The notes beneath the pieces were generated by a model. That model did not search any database. It had not been told where the DNA came from and was given only the letters and a program-made list of their open reading frames with translations. Source: Bacteroides luhongzhouii (GTDB taxonomy: Bacteria; Bacteroidota; Bacteroidia; Bacteroidales; Bacteroidaceae). Taken from it: 64,000 bases of DNA. Positions within the stretch are counted from its first letter, which is position 1, and every line of letters starts with the position of its first letter. Below, piece after piece: positions 18,459 to 26,767 of this stretch. The translations under genes and the position numbers were made by a program. The stretch covers positions 1,178,001-1,242,000 of the forward strand of contig NZ_CP059973.1 of NCBI RefSeq assembly GCF_009193295.2. The letters are read 5' to 3'.

Positions 18459-20483
18459 CTAGCGAACCGGCATTCGGGATGAGCGCAGTTCTCCTCTCAA
18501 ATATTTAGCTGCTTCACCTGCCAGCCAAAGATAATGATCGGCTGTCTCTCCTTCATAAGTGATAAAAGAACTTTCACCCACCGGAGGTGTATTTGTACAT
18601 TTAAAGAAAGCCGTCCCCTCATCTATCTCATCAAACATTGCCAAATAAAGACTCTCCGCTCCTGCATCTACAGCACCTGTCACCTGTTTCCAAAAGAAAC
18701 GTCCCCCCAATCTCGGAATCATGTTTTGCGGAGCATCTTTTTTCATATTATGCCAGCTAAACCCCGGAAACAGCACTGGCATATAATCCTTGCCATTCGT
18801 TTTACACCACTTTATATCTTCCTCTATCAATTTTCGAAAAGGTTCATACGTATTACTATCAAAACGTCCTACCAACCATGGATGAACAATATCCGCCTGT
18901 TTTACCAGTTCAAGTAATCTCGTATCAGAGACAGCATCTATCGTTAATGTCCGCCAATGAGTAGGTACACCTACCAATATGGAACAACCTTCACTCTTCA
19001 GGAAATCAATGATTTTCTTTACCTGCTCATATCCATATTTACGGTGATCATTAAACCCTATTCCCCAAACAGCGACCAACGGTTTTCCGTGATGATAAAC
19101 ATAATGATTGTTGCTCCGGGAAACTAGTTTATACTTCTCACACAGCTCTTTCCAGTCACGTATCAATATATCTTCTTCACCGGCTTCCATACCGGAAAGG
19201 TCATACATCAGGCAAATTGCCCGATCATACTTTTCTGCCGAAAGAACAGCATTATTCAATATTTTATTATAATTATCCTTTCCTTTCCGATTCCGTATAG
19301 AAACGACAAAACGTTGCATAAATACCCCATCAATTCCATATTGCTGCATCCACTTAAAATGCAAATCCGTAGTGGAGGCATCATACGAACTGAAGACCTT
19401 TGCAGGTGTTTCATCAGGTAACTTAAAAGCTGTTTCATAAGTTTTCTCATATTCCGAAACATCCGGCCAAAGATCAATGGTACATTTGCCCGGTTTGAAC
19501 TCTTTCTCTTTTTCAAAATGCTTCCAACCCAGCCCGGCACCGTCTTCAGGAGTATTAAACCAACCCTGATACCCTGCCATCACTAAATTCTTTATTGATT
19601 TGAAACGGACACGACTCATCGACTCCGTCGTTTTTGTCGCCGGATCAGACATCGCCACCTCTTCAGGAAGTTGATTTAAGGCAATGAATTCACTAACAAA
19701 CCGGTCCGGATATACTTTCACTAAATTCAAACCTTGATAACCCGTCCCCAATACTTTGCCTACCGGGCCTATCGTTATCATTTCCAAATTACCTTCCTTT
19801 CCATAAGCATTATTATGCAGATGCCCCGAAAAAACGGCATTCACTCCATATTTCTGAAACAAACGCACATATTTTTCTCGCATAGGCAAAGAGAAATTTG
19901 AATAATTTACAGGTTCATCCATCCGTTTCAGAAAAACAGAGCAATGAGTAAAAACAAATCTGAATCGGGCATCCTTCGTTTTCTGCAATTCCTGTTCCAG
20001 CCACTTAAATTGAACTTCTTCCCGCTCCTTGTCCTCTTCTTTTATTATATTTGAATCAATACCTATAAATGCACACTCACCATACCTGAATGAAAAATGA
20101 GTTTCTCCGTAGTTTTTTTTATAATTATCTATAGACGCCCGGCTAACTTTACCTATATCATGATTTCCCGGAATCATATAAACCTTTACTGAAGGGTCTA
20201 TTTGAGCAATCATTGACTTATAAGCGGCAATCTGTTCCTTACTCTTCGAGTTATTCACAAAATCACCGGTTATCACCACAAACGGAGGTTTCAACCGATT
20301 AATAGCTGTCACAGCCTTATTCATGGCCTCTGTTTCCGCAGAAATACTCTTGTTATTATCCATGAAGCCGAATTGAGGATCACTCAGTTGCAAAAAGAAA
20401 AAAGGCGTGGAACCGGCAGCTACCCCTTGGGATATGAAAATAGCCAAGAGAAAACAAATGACCGTTATTATTTTCTTTCTCAT
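18459..20483 (-). CDS. Metallophosphoesterase fused to a GH71/GH99-like domain
   Basis: The 674-residue secreted protein has a signal peptide of about 22 residues. The calcineurin-like phosphoesterase half (about 28-285) carries SDPQFG (34-39), GDFVNN (73-78), GNHD (106-109), FTHCS (178-182) and GHLHN (220-224), a complete metal-binding set. The C-terminal half (about 300-674) opens with AGYQGWFNTPEDGAGLGW and contains FDEIDEGT near the end. Its Glu619-x-x-Glu622 matches the paired glutamates of GH99 endo-mannosidases. The fusion suggests removal of a phosphoester together with cleavage at the adjacent mannoside. It is the last gene of the leftward operon, 60 bases after the GH99-like lipoprotein. 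Activity is inferred. Confidence 0.82.
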   Translation of the reverse strand: MRKKIITVICFLLAIFISQGVAAGSTPFFFLQLSDPQFGFMDNNKSISAETEAMNKAVTAINRLKPPFVVITGDFVNNSKSKEQIAAYKSMIAQIDPSVKVYMIPGNHDIGKVSRASIDNYKKNYGETHFSFRYGECAFIGIDSNIIKEEDKEREEVQFKWLEQELQKTKDARFRFVFTHCSVFLKRMDEPVNYSNFSLPMREKYVRLFQKYGVNAVFSGHLHNNAYGKEGNLEMITIGPVGKVLGTGYQGLNLVKVYPDRFVSEFIALNQLPEEVAMSDPATKTTESMSRVRFKSIKNLVMAGYQGWFNTPEDGAGLGWKHFEKEKEFKPGKCTIDLWPDVSEYEKTYETAFKLPDETPAKVFSSYDASTTDLHFKWMQQYGIDGVFMQRFVVSIRNRKGKDNYNKILNNAVLSAEKYDRAICLMYDLSGMEAGEEDILIRDWKELCEKYKLVSRSNNHYVYHHGKPLVAVWGIGFNDHRKYGYEQVKKIIDFLKSEGCSILVGVPTHWRTLTIDAVSDTRLLELVKQADIVHPWLVGRFDSNTYEPFRKLIEEDIKWCKTNGKDYMPVLFPGFSWHNMKKDAPQNMIPRLGGRFFWKQVTGAVDAGAESLYLAMFDEIDEGTAFFKCTNTPPVGESSFITYEGETADHYLWLAGEAAKYLRGELRSSRMPVR

Positions 20484-20543
20484 AAATTATTTGATTGTTA
20501 CCACGGGATACAACTATCTGATGTATCCCGCTATTAATAACTC

Positions 20544-21647
20544 TTATTTCTTAAACTGATTTCTGGTTGTCTTCAGAAATTCGGATTTGTTCTCCTCTGT
20601 CGGTTCCAAATTTGTCCCTTTCTGGTAATTATTCCATGAATTGACTAACACAATATTCTTACTTCCGATATTCCGCTTAGCTACATTACAGAAATTAATA
20701 TAATCAGCTGTCTCTCCATCTTGTCCGAAAGTATATTTATAACTTGAAGTCGAATTGACACGGTCATTATAAGAAGGAAAGATACAAGGGACAAAGTCTG
20801 TATTCCATTTGGCAATTGTAGTCTTCCAATTGGCCCAATTCAAATCAATAAAACTGAAAAAGGCATAATAACGGTCATACATATTCGTCGACCAGTCATT
20901 CACCGTCACTCCATCAAAAGAAGCAATCTGATGTTCCTCATAATTCACCGGAGCTACCCAACCGGTAGTAAATTCTCCAATCGTATAAAGATCATACCCC
21001 AATTCTGATACAGCCTTCTTCAATGCCGGAATGACCAAAGAATAATCAATACTCTTCAATGCAGAAGAAGAAAGGTTAGACGGAGTTATTAAAATTACCG
21101 GTCTTCCGTTCATTTTGTAATAGGCCTCCTCATTAAATAAAGGTACTAAAGTATTCGTAAAATCATTGATCATCTTATTCAAATTCTCTTCCTCGTGAAG
21201 CGGTTTGTCATTAGATACTTTCAGATGTTTGGTGTTATAATTGATCACTAAGCGGACTTTTGCATTGGTTGCCGTACGTGCAGCTTTAAAGTTTGTAATC
21301 AATGTATTATCTGCCGAAGCTGCATCCCAGGTAAATATAAGAAAGTCCAAGGCAGCCTCATCCGCCCAAGCAAGCTGTTGCTGTAACACTCCATTAGTTG
21401 TAGACAAATATTCACCCAACAAAGGAGTACCGGCATATATTTTCTTACCGGACTTTAACCAGCTGGAAGAGGAAGTTATATTGGTATAATAAGCACCGAC
21501 TATCGCATCCACAGGTAAATCCGTCTGTGGTATATCATACACATATTTGCTCTTATCAGGAGCCAAATGTTCGTCTTTATCACAAGATACAGCTAACAAA
21601 GCGATGAATCCGAGCAATATAATAGTTATCTTTTTCATATCCTTCAT
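20544..21647 (-). CDS. GH99-like surface lipoprotein lacking the catalytic glutamates
   Basis: The 367-residue lipoprotein has Cys22 (AVSCDKDEH) as its likely anchor; a start three codons later (second Met) is equally plausible. The body reads like a GH99/WbsX-type barrel, with VGAYYTNITSSSSWL, IFTWDA, GRPVILITPSN and a C-terminal NSWNNYQKGTNLEP. In active GH99-type proteins the last motif resembles NEWHEGTQIEP; here the first Glu is Ser337 and the second is missing or displaced. The gene starts 3 bases after the SusD stop, the usual place for a SusE/F-type surface glycan-binding protein. I therefore infer a binding rather than hydrolytic role. Confidence 0.75.
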   Translation of the reverse strand: MKDMKKITIILLGFIALLAVSCDKDEHLAPDKSKYVYDIPQTDLPVDAIVGAYYTNITSSSSWLKSGKKIYAGTPLLGEYLSTTNGVLQQQLAWADEAALDFLIFTWDAASADNTLITNFKAARTATNAKVRLVINYNTKHLKVSNDKPLHEEENLNKMINDFTNTLVPLFNEEAYYKMNGRPVILITPSNLSSSALKSIDYSLVIPALKKAVSELGYDLYTIGEFTTGWVAPVNYEEHQIASFDGVTVNDWSTNMYDRYYAFFSFIDLNWANWKTTIAKWNTDFVPCIFPSYNDRVNSTSSYKYTFGQDGETADYINFCNVAKRNIGSKNIVLVNSWNNYQKGTNLEPTEENKSEFLKTTRNQFKK

Positions 21648-21650
21648 TTT

Positions 21651-23333
21651 TTAATTATTCGTCAAATAAGGGTTAGTCTTAGTCGGCAATGCAAACCATA
21701 ACTTAGTCGACATGGCATCTTGTCCACCATCGAGATTCGCAATACCTTTCGTCAATTCATATTCATTGTTTGTTTTCTCGCTATCGGGATATACCAATCG
21801 CTGAGGAATATAAGCGTAAGGATTATCCTTGGTGCCGGCATTCACAGCACCATATCCGGTCTCCGGTTGGAAATGCGGTGGGAATTCCAATACTTGGCTA
21901 CGGCGAATCAGTGTCCACGCATCCAGCGATTGATAAAACATGGCTATATATTGCTGCATGATAATCTGGCGATAAATCGGATCAGGTTCATCAGATGTAA
22001 TAGCGGAAGATACAATGCCGATAAAATCTTTATAATAATCTTCACCTTCTTCTGTAACCGTCAGATCTGTCAATGTATTCCATTTAATTCCCGGAGTCTG
22101 AAGATAATTATTTACTTTCACACCGTCTATGTCGTATTGAGCCATTGAAGCGTTCACACCCGCATTGTAATAAGCTTCGGCTGTCTGCGAACCACTTCCC
22201 AGACCTTTATGAACCAATTCACTTTTCAACAGGCACACTTCTGCATAATTCATAATTACTTCTGCATAACTTTGCTCCGTGAATTTATCCTGTAATTGAG
22301 AGTAATCATCCGCCGTTTTTCCACTGTGCGGATTGGGAGACAAGCTGACTCCCGAAGGCAAATTAGAAACTTTCGGTTGTCCCCAATAAGGTGCCCAATG
22401 GAAGTTATCAGGCATAGAAGCAGCATTGGCAGGAGTGAAAAACTTCTCCAACCGCGGATCAGCATAGGGAGCCATATACATCAGAATCGATTCACCGGCA
22501 GAGTGAAGCTTATCCAAATTACTTTCACGGTTGATGACCAGATAATCATAAAAATAATTTCTTGTATCTGCGTTATCTCCCCATTGCAAAAGACAATTAT
22601 CTTCGTTACTTGTCATCAAGTTCTGTTCATTTTCCATAAGTTCATCAATCACTTCAGTCGCTTTCGAGCGGTCGGCATTACAAATACGTACCGCCAAACG
22701 CAAACGTAGTGAATTGGCAAACTTCTTCCATTTCAACAAGTCACTGGATTTCTGGCCTGAAGGAAAAATAGGGTCTTTTTTATAAACATCTCCATCCATC
22801 TTCAACCCGTCGGCACATACTTTCAGATCATTCAGCATAGCATAATAAATATCCGATTCTTTATCGTAAGGCACTCTTTCTGCAGCATTAAAAGCCTGAC
22901 TTTTGGGAATACCTCCCCAAATAGAAACGGCTTGTGAGAAAAGATAGTTTTCCCATATTTTAGCAATAAGTACACGATTGTGATATTGCTCGTCATTTCC
23001 CATTTGCGTTTGTATAAAGTGAACAGGAAAAATCGCATAATTATATACATTCTTCCAATATGAATCATTGGTTGAACCTTGATTTCCATACCGTTGCACC
23101 TGTCCACCGGTAGCTCCACCATAATAATGGCTATAGTTGGCCAACAACACTTTTTTCATGCTTCCGCAAAAAGCATTCAGCGTATAATAAGAACTCGTAT
23201 TGAACAAATATTCTGGATTAATCTCATTAAGTTCATTGGGATTGGCATTGGCAGATTCAAAGTCATTCGTACACGAAACGAAAGAAATGGCCATTGCCGC
23301 AAAACCGGCTAATAATATTTTAATCTGTTTCAT
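21651..23333 (-). CDS. SusD-like nutrient-binding lipoprotein (SusD_2 type) of the mannan-type PUL
   Basis: The 560-residue lipoprotein has Cys21 in SFVSCTNDFESANANPNELN, with the ANPNE text common in the second SusD-like family. Helical repeats follow, and the C-terminal part contains QQYIAMFYQSLDAWTLIRRSQVLEFP, typical of the family. It forms the surface lid of the SusC barrel encoded 12 bases upstream. The length fits the family. The ligand is inferred only from the adjacent GH99-like and GH92 genes. Confidence 0.92.
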   Translation of the reverse strand: MKQIKILLAGFAAMAISFVSCTNDFESANANPNELNEINPEYLFNTSSYYTLNAFCGSMKKVLLANYSHYYGGATGGQVQRYGNQGSTNDSYWKNVYNYAIFPVHFIQTQMGNDEQYHNRVLIAKIWENYLFSQAVSIWGGIPKSQAFNAAERVPYDKESDIYYAMLNDLKVCADGLKMDGDVYKKDPIFPSGQKSSDLLKWKKFANSLRLRLAVRICNADRSKATEVIDELMENEQNLMTSNEDNCLLQWGDNADTRNYFYDYLVINRESNLDKLHSAGESILMYMAPYADPRLEKFFTPANAASMPDNFHWAPYWGQPKVSNLPSGVSLSPNPHSGKTADDYSQLQDKFTEQSYAEVIMNYAEVCLLKSELVHKGLGSGSQTAEAYYNAGVNASMAQYDIDGVKVNNYLQTPGIKWNTLTDLTVTEEGEDYYKDFIGIVSSAITSDEPDPIYRQIIMQQYIAMFYQSLDAWTLIRRSQVLEFPPHFQPETGYGAVNAGTKDNPYAYIPQRLVYPDSEKTNNEYELTKGIANLDGGQDAMSTKLWFALPTKTNPYLTNN

Positions 23334-23345
23334 AATATTCTATCT

Positions 23346-26300
23346 TTAGAAGGTTAGTTTAATATCAAATCCGACAGAAGTCACGGGCGGCATTCCTCCA
23401 TATTCTATACCTTGAGCATTTCCTGATGAAGAAGAAGCCTCCGGATCTATGCCTTTAGGAGTGTTTTGATGAAGAATAGCCAAATTACGTCCTACCACAG
23501 CCAGTCGTAGACCACTAATCGGCAATTTCTTTATGACAGACTTCGGAAGACTGTAGGCAACAGAAAGTTCACGGAATTTAATATAGGAAGCATCAAATAC
23601 AGACCTTTCATCAAAACTGGCATAGCGGTTATTAGGTTTGACAAACAAGAGACAGGGCGTTCCGTCTTCAAAATAAGCATCCGGATATTGATAACCGGAA
23701 GTTGCCTTCGCACTACTCTCACCATAAATCACATTACTCAAATAGTATCCTTCACGTCCTTCGGCAGATTCGGCAACAACACCGGCTGTTGTCGCTCTAT
23801 TCCATGTTCCCGAATAAAGAGTTCCTCCAATACGTGCATCAAACAGGAAACTAACTGTAAAATTCTGAATTCTGAAATTGCTTCCAAAACTTCCCGTCCA
23901 TTTCGGCTCGGCACAACCCAAATACTGCGTATTATCCGTTACCAATATTTTACCTGAAGAATCGACTAATTTACGTCCCTGGTCATCACGTTTCCAAGCA
24001 CGTCCCCGAATGACTCCATAAGGCATACCTTCTTCCAGCATAATGCTGACATTACTTGATTTCAATAATTGCACATTGGGATTTCCGTCCACCACCTTTA
24101 TCACTTTCGACCGATTACGCGCCCAGTTGATATTCGCATTCCATTCAAACAGTTTGGTCTTGACCGGAGTGGCAGATAACACAACTTCCCATCCTTGATT
24201 ACGCACATGACCTGTGTTCAAAAACTTATAACTGTAACCACTAGGTACAGGTAACGCAACTTTCGTTATCAGATCATAGGCATCCGAACGATAATAAGTT
24301 ACATCTACACCCAAACGATTATGGAAAAAACGGAGATCAGCTCCAAGTTCCAAAGAGCGGTTACGTTCCGGCAAAAGTTGGTCATTATTCAAAGTTGTGC
24401 TGATGGTTTGCAGAGGTGAACCATTATAAATGCTACCCAACTTATAGGTTTGATTAATCCGATATGGATCTGTGTCAGAACCGGCATAAGCAAAAGAAGC
24501 ACGAATCTTACCGAACGACAAAATAGATGATTTGATTTTAAACGCATCGGTAAAAATAAACGTAGCACCAAAAGAAGGATAAAAATAAGAGCAATTATCC
24601 AGTGGTAAAGTAGACGACCAGTCATTGCGGGCCGTTACATCCAAATAGATATAACTATTGTAACCTAATGACAACGAACCGTAGGCAGAACGGATTATCT
24701 TCTTAGATTGCAGCTGAGAAACACTAGGATACTCATTCGAGTTAGAAATATTTTTGAAATCAGGAACCAATATGCTATTCACGCTTTCCGTTCTTTTCTC
24801 CGAGTTACGTTCATATCGGCTAATACCGGCAATGGCATTGACTGATATCTTATGAAATGTTTTATTATACATCAATAATGCTTCAAAATTAGTAGAAGTA
24901 CTGTTATTAATCCAGTTCTTCATGCCACCGTCCACATCACTACGTGCACCCAAGTTAAAGAACTCCATTCCCTTCCACCAATAAGCATCCAGTCCGGCCT
25001 TACCTACCGCCTTCAAGCCCGGAAGTAATTTTATTTCCAGATTCATCGATCCGCTCACCCTGTCACGCGTGTCAGAGTTTGTATTTTCATAAATATTCCA
25101 ATACGGATTATAACCACGTTCACCAATCGGAATCATTTCATTTCCATTTTCATCCTTATAATGTTTCAATACATCAATAGAAAGCGAACGAGGAAGAGTA
25201 ACAAACGCATATATAGGATTCTTATCCGAACCGTTCATATATTGACGGTTATCCACCTTCTCATGCGAGTAAGTCATTTTAGAATCTAAAGTCATCCATT
25301 TGGTAATCGTATTCATCAACCGGAGATTGAATATATCTTTAAAGCTTTCATTGATACCGTGTACCACACTATTCCCCTTACTTCTTGTATAAGATACGCG
25401 ATAATTATTCTTTTTCGAACCACCTTCCACAGCCAACGTATGTGTGTACCGATGGGCAGTTTCATAGAAATCCTTCACATTGTCCGGATGTGAAGAATGA
25501 GTGGTAAGCACACCATCATGCCCATAGATAACCTGATCCCACAAAGGTGCTCCCCAGCTACGCAATTTAGCACCTGCAGAAGAATTATAACCACTGAAAT
25601 TCGGTAAATCTGTCTGTAGCCTGTTACCATTAGGTTGAAGCGTCAGTTTGTGGTCAAGCAAATAAGAGTTTTCTCCCGTTCCCCAACCATTCTGATAATC
25701 TAAAAACTGATTCACTTTTTCAAATTGAAAATTTCCGCTATAAGATACTTTTGTTTTTTCGAATGTGCTCGAACGTTTAGTTGTCACCAATACAACCCCC
25801 TGTGCTGCACGCGAACCATAAAGTGCAGCTGCATTCGGTCCCTTCAGGATTTCAATACTTTCAATATCATCCGGATTGATATCCGCTACCGGATTACCAA
25901 GGTCGGTAGAACCTGTACCACCATCAACAGTCACACTTGTATCACCCGGTTCGTTTTCAATAATCATGCCATCAATCACGAATACAGGCTGTGAGTTTTC
26001 TGTCAGTGAGCTTGTTCCGCGAATAACAATACGCGCACTACCATTGCTCGTTCCCGGAGGAGTAATGGTAACCCCCGCCACCTTACCAGAAAGAGAAGAT
26101 ATCAGATTGCCACTACTATTCTCTGCCAAGGCTTCCGCATTTACACTCTGCCGTGAATAATTAAGACTCTTAGCTTCACGCGTCACTCCGAGAGCCGTAA
26201 CGACCACTTCATCAAGAGCCTTCGCCGTGCTGGCCAAAGATACATTTATATGAGTCAAACCGATAATTTTGACCGTTTTTGTCTCCATTCCGACATACGA

Positions 26301-26537
26301 AAATTTCAATTCTTGACATCCATTAGGCACATTAAGTGTAAACGTACCATTTATATCGGTAATTGTACCTACCGATTTAGCGTTCGTCTTACCATCCGGA
26401 TCAACAGCCACCACCGTAGCTCCTATGATAGGCATTCCATCCGCAGCATCTGTCACTTTACCCGTTATACGCTTTCCTTGCGCATAACCCGATACACTTA
26501 TTACTATAAAGAATAAGAATAGGAAATAGTTTTTCAT
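23346..26537 (-). CDS. SusC-like TonB-dependent transporter of the mannan-type PUL
   Basis: The 1063-residue protein has a signal peptide ending near GYAQ, a CNA-B/carboxypeptidase-D-like domain (RITGKVTDAADGMPIIGATV), then the plug with ALDEVVVTALGV and the signature SARIVIRGTSSLTENSQPVF. A 22-strand-type barrel ends in TSVGFDIKLTF. It is the first gene of the leftward operon, preceded by a promoter with 11-base-phased repeats shared with the divergent GH92 operon. It should import mannan-derived oligosaccharides across the outer membrane. There is no N-terminal STN extension, in keeping with control by the membrane SARP-like protein and not by an ECF/anti-sigma pair. Confidence 0.95.
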   Translation of the reverse strand: MKNYFLFLFFIVISVSGYAQGKRITGKVTDAADGMPIIGATVVAVDPDGKTNAKSVGTITDINGTFTLNVPNGCQELKFSYVGMETKTVKIIGLTHINVSLASTAKALDEVVVTALGVTREAKSLNYSRQSVNAEALAENSSGNLISSLSGKVAGVTITPPGTSNGSARIVIRGTSSLTENSQPVFVIDGMIIENEPGDTSVTVDGGTGSTDLGNPVADINPDDIESIEILKGPNAAALYGSRAAQGVVLVTTKRSSTFEKTKVSYSGNFQFEKVNQFLDYQNGWGTGENSYLLDHKLTLQPNGNRLQTDLPNFSGYNSSAGAKLRSWGAPLWDQVIYGHDGVLTTHSSHPDNVKDFYETAHRYTHTLAVEGGSKKNNYRVSYTRSKGNSVVHGINESFKDIFNLRLMNTITKWMTLDSKMTYSHEKVDNRQYMNGSDKNPIYAFVTLPRSLSIDVLKHYKDENGNEMIPIGERGYNPYWNIYENTNSDTRDRVSGSMNLEIKLLPGLKAVGKAGLDAYWWKGMEFFNLGARSDVDGGMKNWINNSTSTNFEALLMYNKTFHKISVNAIAGISRYERNSEKRTESVNSILVPDFKNISNSNEYPSVSQLQSKKIIRSAYGSLSLGYNSYIYLDVTARNDWSSTLPLDNCSYFYPSFGATFIFTDAFKIKSSILSFGKIRASFAYAGSDTDPYRINQTYKLGSIYNGSPLQTISTTLNNDQLLPERNRSLELGADLRFFHNRLGVDVTYYRSDAYDLITKVALPVPSGYSYKFLNTGHVRNQGWEVVLSATPVKTKLFEWNANINWARNRSKVIKVVDGNPNVQLLKSSNVSIMLEEGMPYGVIRGRAWKRDDQGRKLVDSSGKILVTDNTQYLGCAEPKWTGSFGSNFRIQNFTVSFLFDARIGGTLYSGTWNRATTAGVVAESAEGREGYYLSNVIYGESSAKATSGYQYPDAYFEDGTPCLLFVKPNNRYASFDERSVFDASYIKFRELSVAYSLPKSVIKKLPISGLRLAVVGRNLAILHQNTPKGIDPEASSSSGNAQGIEYGGMPPVTSVGFDIKLTF

Positions 26538-26593
26538 AATACTTAGTTATTAAATTAAAAAATACAGTATTGATTAATGCATTAAAGATGAAC

Positions 26594-26640
26594 CAAAGAT
26601 ATTTTATAGTGATTAATATTAGATTAATATTCTCTTAATG
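26594..26640 (-). promoter_or_regulatory. SusC promoter with three 11-base-phased activator repeats
   Basis: On the minus strand the -7 box TATCTTTG (26594-26601) is preceded by TATTAATC (26611-26618), TATTAATC (26622-26629) and CATTAAGA (26633-26640). Repeat starts are exactly 11 bases apart. The gap between the proximal repeat and the -7 box is 9 bases, and there is no TTTG at the -33 position. This arrangement resembles SARP-activated promoters, where heptad repeats occupy the -35 region. Confidence 0.75.
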
Positions 26641-26676
26641 GCGGGAGTTTACAAAAAAATATTTGTAGCAGATAGA

Positions 26677-26723
26677 TTTTAAGGTTACATTAAGCTTTCA
26701 TTAATCAAACTACCATATATTTA
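26677..26723 (+). promoter_or_regulatory. GH92 operon promoter with matching 11-base-phased repeats
   Basis: The plus strand has TTTTAAGG (26677), CATTAAGC (26688) and CATTAATC (26699), again at an exact 11-base period. A 9-base gap follows, then TATATTTA (26716-26723), a TAnnTTTG-like -7 box with its last base changed. The layout mirrors the SusC promoter on the other strand, which supports this weak -7 box and suggests one activator drives both operons. Confidence 0.7.
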
Positions 26724-26767
26724 CAGCAAATCTAATTAAAACCATCGAAAAATAAAAGAATCTGTTT

